Origin: an uncultured Planctomycetaceae bacterium
GTDB taxonomy: Bacteria > Planctomycetota > Planctomycetia > Pirellulales > UBA1268
Assembly: GCA_937926325.1 (NCBI GenBank)
Contig: CALAZQ010000034.1
Location: 1-7,158 of the forward strand
Reading direction: 5' to 3'
Length of the DNA: 7,158 nucleotides
This document shows positions 1 to 5,723 of this stretch, in pieces. Position numbers and translations under genes: made by a program. The stretch's first letter is position 1; every line of letters begins with the position of its first letter. The notes under the pieces were generated by a model. That model was not told where the DNA came from, searched no databases, and saw nothing but the letters and a program-made list of their open reading frames with translations.

Positions 1-174
1 TTCCGTCCGCTGCTGGGCCTCGGCAAGCTCACGGACCACCGCGGTCAGTTCGTTGAATTCGGCCTTGGTGACGAGTTCATCGTGCGCAGAAACAAAGACC
101 CGCGCCATCAGATCGGCCTGCTGTTCGGGAAAGCCCTCGAGCAGCTGCTCACGCATTTTGCTGATCGTCACCAT
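1..174 (-). CDS. N-terminus of a coiled-coil protein, possibly DUF3782-like (partial)
   Basis: This is a partial gene: 58 codons are visible, from the ATG at 172-174 to the left window edge. The protein begins MVTISKMREQLLEGF and continues with a helical stretch that includes DELVTKAEFNEL and ELAEAQQRTE. The last part resembles the start of heptad-like Leu/Ala/Gln/Glu repeats. From memory, proteins with this N-terminus in planctomycetes and cyanobacteria continue as a long coiled coil, sometimes followed by a PD-(D/E)XK nuclease-like DUF3782 domain. Neither later part is visible here, so the function is unknown. The start is supported by an AGAGGGA Shine-Dalgarno-like motif (181-187) six bases upstream and by a promoter at 262-290. 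It is divergent from the methyltransferase gene. Confidence 0.75.
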   Translation of the reverse strand, partial: MVTISKMREQLLEGFPEQQADLMARVFVSAHDELVTKAEFNELTAVVRELAEAQQRTE

Positions 175-200
175 GATCCGTCCCTCTTATTCTTCCGGGC

Positions 201-224
201 TCACCGCGTCCGGAAAAGCGGTGA
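201..224 (-). promoter_or_regulatory. Short inverted repeat in the leader of the minus-strand gene
   Basis: TCACCGC (201-207) and GCGGTGA (218-224) form a perfect 7-bp inverted repeat around a 10-base loop. It lies between the predicted promoter (262-290) and the ribosome binding site (181-187), so it would fold as a hairpin in the roughly 80-base leader, or act as an operator. No run of U follows it, so a terminator is unlikely. In GC-rich DNA a 7-bp stem can occur by chance. Confidence 0.3.
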
Positions 225-261
225 CAGCCGCCAACCCGGACCAGCGTACCCAGCGGCATAG

Positions 262-290
262 AGTGTACCCGCGTTCACTTTTTTTGTCAA
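262..290 (-). promoter_or_regulatory. Sigma-70-type promoter for the minus-strand coiled-coil gene
   Basis: Read on the minus strand, a perfect -35 box TTGACA (285-290) is followed by a 17-base spacer containing an A-tract, then a -10 box TACACT (262-267; 4 of 6 consensus bases). Transcription would start near 255, giving a leader of about 80 bases before the ATG at 174. The exact -35 and ideal spacing make this the best promoter in the window. It points away from the methyltransferase gene. Confidence 0.7.
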
Positions 291-353
291 GGTCACGGCG
301 GTGCTGACAAGGAGCTGCAGGCAGGGACACGGTGAGGTTTTGCCGCGGGCGGT

Positions 354-359
354 TACAGT
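354..359 (+). promoter_or_regulatory. Possible -10 box for a leaderless methyltransferase transcript
   Basis: TACAGT sits six bases before the ATG at 366, which would place the transcription start at or next to the start codon. The best -35 candidate, GTGAGG at 332-337 with a 16-base spacer, matches only half of the consensus. The absence of any Shine-Dalgarno motif upstream of the ATG fits a leaderless message but does not prove it. Confidence 0.25.
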
Positions 360-365
360 ATCGCT

Positions 366-1121
366 ATGGATGACTATTCCCTCTTAATCGACCTGCACCT
401 CGAAGGCCAGCGGCAGGGGCCCGGCAGCGACGCCGTGACCGAGCTGGCCGTGCAGCTGGCAGGCCTCGACCGCAGCCGGCCGCTGGCAATTGCCGACATC
501 GGCTCTGGCACCGGGGCTTCGGCACTGCTGCTGGCCCGACTGCTGGACGCCCAGATCACCGCGGTCGATCTGCTGCCTGAGTTTCTCGATGAGTTGAAGC
601 GACGGGCCGCCGGCCTGGGTGTCGCTGAGCAGATTGAGACGGTCACCTGCTCGATGGACGAACTGCCCTTTGCCGACGCACAGTTTGACGTTATTTGGTC
701 CGAGGGGGCGGTCTACAACATCGGCTTTGAGCGGGGCATCACCGCCTGGCGCCGCTTCCTGAAGCCGGGTGGTCTGCTCGCCGTCTCCGAACTTTCCTGG
801 ACGACCGGTAGCCGGCCGGCGGAAATCGAGCGGCACTGGGAAGGGGAGTACCCCGAGATCGCTCCGGCGTCAGCCAAGATCGCCGTCCTCGAACGGCAAG
901 GCTATGCCCCCGTGGGCTTCTTCCCGCTGCCGGCAGCCTGCTGGCTGGAAGGCTACTACCGCCCGATGCAGGAGCGCTTTACCGACTTCCTTGCCCGTCA
1001 CGGCGAGAGTGAAGCCGCCCAGGCAATCGTCGCCGCCGAGCAGCAGGAAATCGCCCTCTACGAGCGGTATCAGGATTTCTACAGCTACGGCATGTACCTG
1101 GCCCGCCGATCTGAGTGCTGA
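366..1121 (+). CDS. Class I SAM-dependent methyltransferase
   Basis: This 251-residue protein is a soluble, cytoplasmic, Rossmann-fold methyltransferase that should move a methyl group from S-adenosylmethionine to an unknown acceptor. Motif I, the glycine-rich SAM loop, is ADIGSGTGA at residues 43-51. The acidic residue that usually binds the ribose is D68 in TAVDLL. CSMDELPF (95-102) and FDVIWSEGAVYNIGFERG (107-124) match motifs III-IV, and FLKPGGLLAVSE (131-142) is the motif V region. The N-terminus, with RQGPGSDAVT at 16-25, and the SEGAVYNIGFERG core closely resemble Bacteroides methyltransferases of structurally solved but uncharacterised function (recalled, not searched). Length is typical. 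No Shine-Dalgarno site precedes the ATG, and a TACAGT box ends six bases before it. There are no membrane segments. It appears monocistronic, with a repeat-rich spacer downstream. The fold is secure; the substrate is unknown. Confidence 0.93.
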   Translation: MDDYSLLIDLHLEGQRQGPGSDAVTELAVQLAGLDRSRPLAIADIGSGTGASALLLARLLDAQITAVDLLPEFLDELKRRAAGLGVAEQIETVTCSMDELPFADAQFDVIWSEGAVYNIGFERGITAWRRFLKPGGLLAVSELSWTTGSRPAEIERHWEGEYPEIAPASAKIAVLERQGYAPVGFFPLPAACWLEGYYRPMQERFTDFLARHGESEAAQAIVAAEQQEIALYERYQDFYSYGMYLARRSEC

Positions 1122-1165
1122 CCTCGACTTTTGCAGCTTTCAGCTGGAGACCGACTGAGGCTGCC

Positions 1166-1237
1166 TCTTCCAGGAAGCCGGCAGGTCTCTCTTCCAGGAA
1201 CCCGCTAGGTCAGACTTGCAGGAAGCCAATGGTGTTC
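1166..1237 (+). repeat. 24-bp imperfect tandem repeat, three units
   Basis: Three consecutive 24-base units begin at 1166, 1190 and 1214. The shared core is (T/A)CTT(C/G)CAGGAA(G/C)CC followed by a diverging half. Unit 1 contains the near-palindrome CTTCC-A-GGAAG (1167-1177) and then GCCGGC. A fourth, very degenerate unit may precede it (1142-1165). The period is a multiple of three, but no convincing protein runs through the array. Unit 1 shares the exact 15-mer GGAAGCCGGCAGGTC with positions 1464-1478. Confidence 0.75.
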
Positions 1238-1278
1238 GACACGGTATGTGTTCCACCAAACGAGAGTTATCTATCTTG

Positions 1279-1385
1279 CCTCTCCCTTTGGGAGAGGCCG
1301 GCCGCAGGCCGGGTGAGGGTGCCTTCCGCAGCGGAACTCTCGACGAAAGCACCCTCACCCCGGCCCTCTCCCAGCGGGAGAGGGA
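1279..1385. repeat. REP-like GC-rich inverted repeat with nested hairpins
   Basis: The two halves are imperfect inverted copies. The left half holds two perfect hairpins: CCTCTCCC-TTT-GGGAGAGG (1279-1297) and CCGGCC-GCA-GGCCGG (1298-1312). Then GTGAGGGTGC (1313-1322) pairs exactly with GCACCCTCAC (1349-1358), and the right half closes with CCCTCTCCC-AGC-GGGAGAGGG (1364-1384). A small hairpin, TTCCGC-A-GCGGAA (1324-1336), sits in the centre. The left half has about 11 extra bases, the second hairpin, compared with the right. This type of 'CTCTCCC...GGGAGAGG...GTGAGGGT' element is, from memory, dispersed between genes in many GC-rich bacteria. It could form a strong mRNA structure after the methyltransferase gene, but it lacks a U-run. 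Confidence 0.85.
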
Positions 1386-1446
1386 GAACGAAAATAGACA
1401 GCAGCGTTGCAAAATCAGGGCAGCAGAATTGGTGCCGAACAGGTTT

Positions 1447-1488
1447 GGCAGGAAGCCGCCGGCGGAAGCCGGCAGGTCACTGGCCTGC
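1447..1488 (+). repeat. Diverged distant copy of the 24-bp repeat unit
   Basis: This segment carries CAGGAAGCCG (1449-1458), the palindrome CCGCCGGCGG, and GGAAGCCGGCAGGTC (1464-1478). The last is an exact 15-base match to unit 1 of the tandem array at 1173-1187. The REP-like element lies between the two, so either the array was once longer and was interrupted, or the unit is dispersed. The match is clear; the history is inference. Confidence 0.5.
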
Positions 1489-1513
1489 TAATCAAACAGT
1501 GCCGATTTTTTGA

Positions 1514-1635
1514 ATCACACAGAGGCGCAGAGGCACGGAGAAGAAACCGGCGGCCTGAGCCCAGGCGGCGTACCCGCCGAACCCTTCTGCAACGGTATTT
1601 TCCGGCTTCTCTGTGTCTCCGTGCCTCTGTGTGAT
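1514..1635. mobile_element. MITE-like element with 30-bp inverted ends
   Basis: The ends 1514-1543 and 1606-1635 are inverted copies matching at 26 of 30 positions; each outer end begins ATCACACAGAGGC when read inward. All four mismatches are purine transitions. The 62-base interior also contains short stems, for example GCCTG-AGCC-CAGGC (1552-1565) and GGCGG...CCGCC. No open reading frame for a transposase is present. Sequences of this 'CACAGAGGCACGGAGA' type are, from memory, scattered in planctomycete and other genomes. The size and symmetry fit a non-autonomous transposable or REP-type element, but no target-site duplication is obvious. Confidence 0.65.
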
Positions 1636-1689
1636 CATCTTCCACCCGCCCGAGGTGCGAGTGCCGGGAGATGGCTGCCCCCGCGGCAA

Positions 1690-1730
1690 TTTTTTCGGCC
1701 GGCCCGCCTTTCAAAAAAAATTTTTGAGAC
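1690..1730 (+). promoter_or_regulatory. A/T-tract palindrome upstream of the sigma operon
   Basis: Within an otherwise GC-rich stretch lie a T6 tract (about 1690-1695) and then TCAAAAA-AAA-TTTTTGA (1711-1727), an uninterrupted A-tract joined to a T-tract with dyad symmetry. It sits about 100 bases before the sigma factor start. It could be a bent or easily melted promoter element, an UP-like element, or an operator. I see no clear -35/-10 pair beside it. The remainder of 1640-1825 shows no gene. Confidence 0.35.
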
Positions 1731-1825
1731 GCGCGTGAGTTTTCGGAGGGACCGGGAGTACCTTCGACAGCGGGGGACGGTCGTTCGGCCTTGCTCCGCA
1801 GCTTCTCGAATGAACTGGCGTTCGC

Positions 1826-2353
1826 ATGCACGACGAGCTTCACGATGCCTTCCTGCGGCTGTTCACGTCGCACGAGCCCAAACTGCGGGCGTTCGTGCGG
1901 TCGTGCCTGCCGCGGCGGCAGGACGCTGACGAGGTGATGCAAGAGGTCAGCCTTGTCGCGTGGCGGAAGTTTGGCGATCTCGACGACCGCAGCCGGTTCG
2001 GCCCCTGGGCCACCCTGATCGCCCGCTACGAGGTGCTGAAGTACCGGCGGACGTATGCCCGTGACCGGCTGGTGCTGGATGAGTCGATTATTGCCACCCT
2101 CGCCGATGAAGCGGCCGCCGAGCTATCGCTGCACGACCAACGGCTGGCCGCCCTCGACAGCTGCTTTGACAAGCTGCCGGAACAGCGGCGGCAACTGGTC
2201 ATCGCCGCCTACACCCCCGGGGTGTCACAGAAAAATCTCGCCAGCCAGCTCAACCGCTCGGAAGGGTCGCTCTATCAGTTGCTCTCGCGGATTCGGCAAG
2301 AACTCTGGCAATGCGTCGAACGCTCCCTGGCCCCGGAGAAACCGGCGCGATGA
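1826..2353 (+). CDS. ECF sigma-70 factor, Rhodopirellula/Verrucomicrobium type
   Basis: This 175-residue protein is an RNA polymerase sigma factor with only regions 2 and 4, as in the extracytoplasmic-function group. Region 2 spans about residues 7-80: DADEVMQEVSLVAWRKF (33-49) is the core-binding/-10 helix, and FGPWATLIARYEVLKYRR (58-75) covers the promoter-melting and -10 recognition part. Region 4 spans about 108-167, from LDSCFDKLPEQRRQL through the helix-turn-helix GVSQKNLASQLNRSEGSLYQLLSRIRQ (132-158), which reads the -35 element. It matches my recollection of TIGR02989. An in-frame stop at 1811-1813 and no intervening start codon fix the ATG at 1826. No Shine-Dalgarno motif is visible. 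Its stop overlaps the start of the FecR-like gene (ATGA), so the two are translationally coupled and the next protein is its probable regulator. Confidence 0.93.
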   Translation: MHDELHDAFLRLFTSHEPKLRAFVRSCLPRRQDADEVMQEVSLVAWRKFGDLDDRSRFGPWATLIARYEVLKYRRTYARDRLVLDESIIATLADEAAAELSLHDQRLAALDSCFDKLPEQRRQLVIAAYTPGVSQKNLASQLNRSEGSLYQLLSRIRQELWQCVERSLAPEKPAR

Positions 2354-3873
2354 CCCAGGCCGACCTCGATGTGCTGCACGCGTTCGTCGGCGATCGCCTT
2401 TCGCCCGAGGCCTTTCCACGGCTGGAATCGCTGCTGCGGACGAGCCCACTCGCCAGGCGGACCCTGCGGGGGTTCACACTTGTTGAAGAAGGGCTCGGCG
2501 ATATCGCCGAGGAACGTTTTTTTGATGCACTCAAGCCTGAGAGCCGGCGGCCCCAGCCGGTCGCCCCAGCGAGTCAACCAGCCCGTCGCCGCTGGCCCCG
2601 CCCCCTGTCGTTACCAAACATCGGCAGCCGTCGGCTTGCACTGACAGCCCTGCTGGTGGCCGGCATCGCGGTTGCCCTGCTGGTCAGCCAGCAGCTGCGG
2701 TGGGCGGGAGGGCCAGCCGGCTTTCCTGCCGGCGCGGTCTGCCAGATTGCCGCCCTGAGCGACGTCGTCTGGTCGGCCGAGGCGGCCCCCTGGCATGAAG
2801 CCGACGGCCTGCAGGCGGGCGACACCCTGGCATTCGACAGCGGCCTGATCGAGCTGGCCTTTGTCTGCGGGGCCACCGTCGTGCTGGAGGGGCCGGCAAC
2901 CTTTGCCGCGGCTGACGGCAGCCGTGGAGTGCTCTCGCTGGGCCGGCTGGCAGCGTCACTGGAAAACCCGACCGGACCGTTTGCGATCGAGACCCCGTCG
3001 GCCCTTGTGACCGATCGCGGCACCCAGTTCGGCGTGGAGGTCGATGCGGCCGGGACGACCGAAGTGCGGGTCTTTGCCGGGCTGGTCGACCTGGCCCCGC
3101 TCGCCACCCTTGGTACGGCCGCCCCCCTGCGGCTGGCTGCCGGCAATGCCGGCGCGGTCGATCCCGCCGGCAGCGTGTCCACGATCGACGCCCCGGCCCC
3201 GAAGCGGTTTGTGCTGACGGTTCCCCGGCCGAAAAAAACCCCGCCCCGCCCGCTGCCCTTCCGCTGGGACGCAGCCGCGGCTGAGACGATTTATGCCGAC
3301 ACTTTCATCGGTGCCGGTCCACTGGCTGGCAGCCAGCCAGCAGGTCAGGCCAGCGGCGACGCCTGGATGGCCCCAGGCACTGGCTGGCAGCGTGACCCTG
3401 ACGCAGCTGCCTTGAAGGTCACGACAACCGGCGCTGCCTTCCTGCCCTTCGTTCCCGAGCAGGGCCGGCTCTACCGGCTTTCGGTGACGATGCAGATTGT
3501 CTCCGGGGGCATCGGCTGGGGGGCAATCGGGTTTGCCAGTGCAGCCAACACGCGGCTGGCCACGCTCGACCATGCCTGGCTGCTGCAGCGGCAGCAGACC
3601 ACCGCCATGCCCAACGCCGCCTACGCCGGCCCGCAGACCACGGGCGAACTCCCAGCCGGTGATCGGCTGACCGGTGAGCAGGTCCGCACGGTTGTCCTCG
3701 ACACCACCGGCAACCGCTGGCGGGCCTATTTCCTGGCGGGTGACACGCTGACCGGCGAGTGCACCCTCGACCCGCCGGCTGAGCCAATCACCCACGTAGC
3801 AATTTCCGTTTTCCCAAACACCGTGGCCTTCTTCCATGACTTTTCACTGCAGGTGCAGCCTGCCGCACCGTAG
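2350..3873 (+). CDS. FecR-like membrane protein, probable anti-sigma factor/sensor
   Basis: This 507-residue protein probably controls the upstream sigma factor from the inner membrane. Residues 1-95 are cytoplasmic and would contact the sigma factor. A single membrane helix follows at about 96-114 ([17 protein letters not shown]), flanked by Arg-rich sequence at 79-95. The FecR domain is at about 130-250: a typical run [26 protein letters not shown] (157-182) and then [17 protein letters not shown] (215-231). A Pro/Lys-rich linker (282-303) leads to a separate C-terminal domain (about 314-503) opening with [13 protein letters not shown]. This domain looks like the beta-rich, lectin-like tails of other planctomycete FecR proteins. 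An upstream ATG at 2311 in the same frame lies inside the sigma gene; 2350 is preferred because of the ATGA overlap. GC is very high (43 of 60 bases in 2881-2940). The fold is secure; anti-sigma action is inferred from context. Confidence 0.88.
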   Translation: MTQADLDVLHAFVGDRLSPEAFPRLESLLRTSPLARRTLRGFTLVEEGLGDIAEERFFDALKPESRRPQPVAPASQPARRRWPRPLSLPNIGSRRLALTALLVAGIAVALLVSQQLRWAGGPAGFPAGAVCQIAALSDVVWSAEAAPWHEADGLQAGDTLAFDSGLIELAFVCGATVVLEGPATFAAADGSRGVLSLGRLAASLENPTGPFAIETPSALVTDRGTQFGVEVDAAGTTEVRVFAGLVDLAPLATLGTAAPLRLAAGNAGAVDPAGSVSTIDAPAPKRFVLTVPRPKKTPPRPLPFRWDAAAAETIYADTFIGAGPLAGSQPAGQASGDAWMAPGTGWQRDPDAAALKVTTTGAAFLPFVPEQGRLYRLSVTMQIVSGGIGWGAIGFASAANTRLATLDHAWLLQRQQTTAMPNAAYAGPQTTGELPAGDRLTGEQVRTVVLDTTGNRWRAYFLAGDTLTGECTLDPPAEPITHVAISVFPNTVAFFHDFSLQVQPAAP

Positions 3874-3902
3874 CGGTGCTTGCTTTGTTTCTCGTTCCTA
3901 TC

Positions 3903-3907
3903 GGAGG
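3903..3907 (+). promoter_or_regulatory. Shine-Dalgarno site deciding the DUF1559 start
   Basis: A full GGAGG lies six bases before the ATG at 3914. It is one of only two clear ribosome binding sites in the window. It selects this start over the ATG at 3836, which lies inside the FecR-like gene and would add 26 residues in front of the prepilin leader. Confidence 0.8.
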
Positions 3908-3913
3908 TGTTCC

Positions 3914-4867
3914 ATGTTCTGTCAGCCCCGCTCGCCGCAGCAACGCGGCTTTACCTTGATTGAACTGCTGGTGGTGATTGCCATCATCGGCGTACTCGTC
4001 GGCCTGCTGTTGCCCGCCGTGCAGCAGGCCCGCGAAGCCGCCCGCCGGGCCTCATGCACCAACAACATGAAGCAGTGGGGGCTGGCAATGCACCTGCATC
4101 ATGACGCCGTGAAGCATTTTCCGTATGGCACCAGCCGCACCAACCCGCCGGGACACGAGGGTGAATCTGCTTGGGCCTATCACCACAGCAAGCCGGAAAC
4201 GTATTCACGCCGCACATTTATAATTTCACTCTGGCCATACCTGGAAGCGCTCGAGCTGTTTAGTAACTACACGCTAAATGAATTCTTTAAAAGCACTACG
4301 AATAATCCGCTCTGCGAAACTCCGATTGCGTTGTATTATTGTCCAAGCGATCGACCAGGCGCAAAAGATGAGTCAGACGAATGCGCCGCTCCAAACTATT
4401 TAATTAATTGGGGAACCACAACCCTCGGAAATGCCGGCCGCAAAGCACCGTTCGGGTGGCGGGTCGGCACATCCTGGAATAATTATGTGCCCTACCACAC
4501 CCGCACCGCCGACATTACTGACGGCACCACAAAGACGCTCCTCATGTCAGAGGTGGTCGTTCCTCCAAACGATAGCGATCTAGACACTCGCGCAAGACGG
4601 TTCAACGACATCGGATCGCCTGGCTTCATGACCAGAACAACGCCCAATTCATCGGTCGCCGATGATCTTGAACACTGCGTCGACTATCTCCCCTGTCGAA
4701 CCTCGTCACGAGAAAATATCTCATTGGCAGCGCGCAGCCGGCATGCTGGTGGCGTCGTCGTCTCGATGTGCGACGGTAGCGTGAAGTTCATCAACGATCA
4801 GATTGACATCGGCACATGGCAGGCTCTCAGCACGATGGCTGAGGGCGACCTACCAGGAGATTTCTAG
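3914..4867 (+). CDS. DUF1559 prepilin-like protein with H-X9-DG motif
   Basis: This 317-residue protein has a type IV prepilin leader. A short positive N-terminus ends RG at 11-12, the predicted prepilin peptidase cut before F13, and is followed by [18 protein letters not shown] with the conserved Glu at mature position 5 (E17). Next is the DUF1559 signature [23 protein letters not shown] (32-54). YYCPSDRPG (141-149) and the [13 protein letters not shown] segment (201-213) are typical of the family. H277 and D287-G288 form the H-X9-DG tail motif. Planctomycetes carry many such paralogs; they are exported, pseudopilin-like proteins of unproven function. The gene follows the FecR-like gene by 40 bases and overlaps the lipoprotein gene by one base. 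GC falls to about 46% over 4201-4440, well below the upstream genes, which suggests a separate origin for the C-terminal two-thirds. Confidence 0.93.
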   Translation: MFCQPRSPQQRGFTLIELLVVIAIIGVLVGLLLPAVQQAREAARRASCTNNMKQWGLAMHLHHDAVKHFPYGTSRTNPPGHEGESAWAYHHSKPETYSRRTFIISLWPYLEALELFSNYTLNEFFKSTTNNPLCETPIALYYCPSDRPGAKDESDECAAPNYLINWGTTTLGNAGRKAPFGWRVGTSWNNYVPYHTRTADITDGTTKTLLMSEVVVPPNDSDLDTRARRFNDIGSPGFMTRTTPNSSVADDLEHCVDYLPCRTSSRENISLAARSRHAGGVVVSMCDGSVKFINDQIDIGTWQALSTMAEGDLPGDF

Positions 4868-5334
4868 TGTCTGCTCCCACCATTTCTTCCAAGAGTACCC
4901 CAGCCAGAGGCGTGCCGCTTAGCGCTCGCTGCCTTATTGGGCTCGTCCTTTTCACCACATGGGCTGTGATTGGCTGTGGGGCTCCGGCAACAACCGTAAC
5001 TGGCATTGTAACCTTCGATGGTGAACCGACCCCGGGGGCGAGCATTCAGTTTTATCCGGCCGATGGAAAGGGACAGCCGGCTGGCGGAACAACCGATGAC
5101 TTCGGTCGATTTCGCGTCGTGGTGTCATCTGGGCGGCAGAAAGTTGTGATTAGCAAACGAGAGGTCACCAGATTCGTCGAAGACAAGAACGATCTCGTCG
5201 ATGGTGGCACTAAAATTGTCGAAGAGCTTCTGCCCGCCCGATACGCAGCCATCGCAACCACCCCGCTCACCGCCGATCCCGTCGCAGGCCAGACCACGAC
5301 ACTCGACTTCGCCCTCACATCAACCCCCGACTGA
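4867..5334 (+). CDS. Lipoprotein with carboxypeptidase-regulatory-like beta domain
   Basis: This 155-residue protein is predicted to be exported and lipid-anchored. Arg residues at 14 and 21 precede a hydrophobic stretch (22-35) and a lipobox VIGC, with the acylated Cys at 37. The mature part starts TTVTGIVTFDGEPTPGASIQFYP and continues with GGTTDDFGRFRV, the usual first half of a transthyretin/carboxypeptidase regulatory-like beta sandwich. The end, LDFAL near 147-151, supplies a final strand. The start is GTG at 4867, sharing its G with the TAG stop of the DUF1559 gene, so it is probably translated by re-initiation. A GTG at 4912 is less likely, because it would leave the signal peptide only one Arg. 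Small lipoproteins of this type commonly follow DUF1559 genes in planctomycetes (recalled), suggesting that the two act together at the cell surface. The function is unknown. Confidence 0.87.
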   Translation: MSAPTISSKSTPARGVPLSARCLIGLVLFTTWAVIGCGAPATTVTGIVTFDGEPTPGASIQFYPADGKGQPAGGTTDDFGRFRVVVSSGRQKVVISKREVTRFVEDKNDLVDGGTKIVEELLPARYAAIATTPLTADPVAGQTTTLDFALTSTPD

Positions 5335-5519
5335 GCCTGTTCGGCGGCCTCGCTCCATTCGGCTTGCCGCGGGAGGGCAGCCCCACAGGCCGGCCGAGTG
5401 ACCGCTGTGGTGATCGACCGACAATTTTTCAATCCCAAACCCAGAACGCCGCAACGCACCTTGATTTCGTCACGACAGCCATTGGTGCTACGCTCGATTA
5501 TTCGCCCGCTGGTACTCCC
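5335..5519. other. Spacer after the sigma operon, no clear gene
   Basis: The stretch holds weak inverted repeats only: CCACAG (5384-5389) with CTGTGG (5405-5410) around a GGCCGGCC-type core, and a T5 run near 5425. The distance between stem and T-run is too long for a confident intrinsic terminator. An open frame continues through it from 5364 into the next small gene, but its residues look random before about 5570. Confidence 0.35.
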
Positions 5520-5723
5520 ATGGTAACGCCAGTCCCGCTCAACCATCATCCGCGTCCGAGCGGATGCATCAATCGCTCGAAAGAGCTCAAGCGACAACGG
5601 ATTGAGAAATTATCGGTTGAGGAACGCATCCGCTTGGCCCTCGGCCTGAAGCAGCAGATTTCAGAACTCCTGCCTGGCCCAGCTATGAGCGATCACAATG
5701 CCCCGGCCACCCGATCTGCTTGA
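5520..5723 (+). CDS. Small helical protein, possible partner of the nucleotidyltransferase
   Basis: This is an unrecognised 67-residue protein. Residues 20-50 form a charged amphipathic helix or helix pair, RSKELKRQRIEKLSVEERIR then LALGLKQQISEL, which looks coding by composition and heptad-like hydrophobic spacing. The first 19 residues (Pro/His-rich) and the last dozen look less like protein. There is no Shine-Dalgarno site, and an alternative in-frame ATG at 5364 would add 52 unconvincing residues, so the true N-terminus is uncertain. It overlaps the start of the nucleotidyltransferase remnant by 26 bases, as coupled gene pairs do. A role as its antitoxin-like or accessory partner is inference from position only. 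There is no membrane segment. It may be a remnant, like its neighbour. Confidence 0.45.
   Translation: MVTPVPLNHHPRPSGCINRSKELKRQRIEKLSVEERIRLALGLKQQISELLPGPAMSDHNAPATRSA

Noticed and set aside
1166..1237. CRISPR array
   Set aside because: The units are contiguous, diverge from each other and have no unique spacers between them; no cas genes are present.
1415..1942. Minus-strand open frame across the MITE-like element and the sigma start
   Set aside because: It runs through both inverted arms and the A/T palindrome and has no protein-like pattern.
2311..2349. Upstream ATG start for the FecR-like protein
   Set aside because: It lies deep inside the sigma factor gene; the ATGA overlap at 2350 gives a standard coupled start and a normal N-terminus.
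2956..3837. Minus-strand open frame of 293 residues opposite the FecR-like gene
   Set aside because: Its residues are Gly/Arg-rich with no recognisable family, and it lies fully antisense to a well-supported gene; long antisense frames are expected at this GC.
3836..3913. Upstream ATG start for the DUF1559 protein
   Set aside because: It would place 26 Cys/Arg-rich residues before the prepilin leader; the GGAGG at 3903-3907 supports 3914.
5384..5429. Intrinsic terminator after the lipoprotein gene
   Set aside because: The stem is only 6 bp with a long loop, and the T-run lies about 14 bases beyond it.
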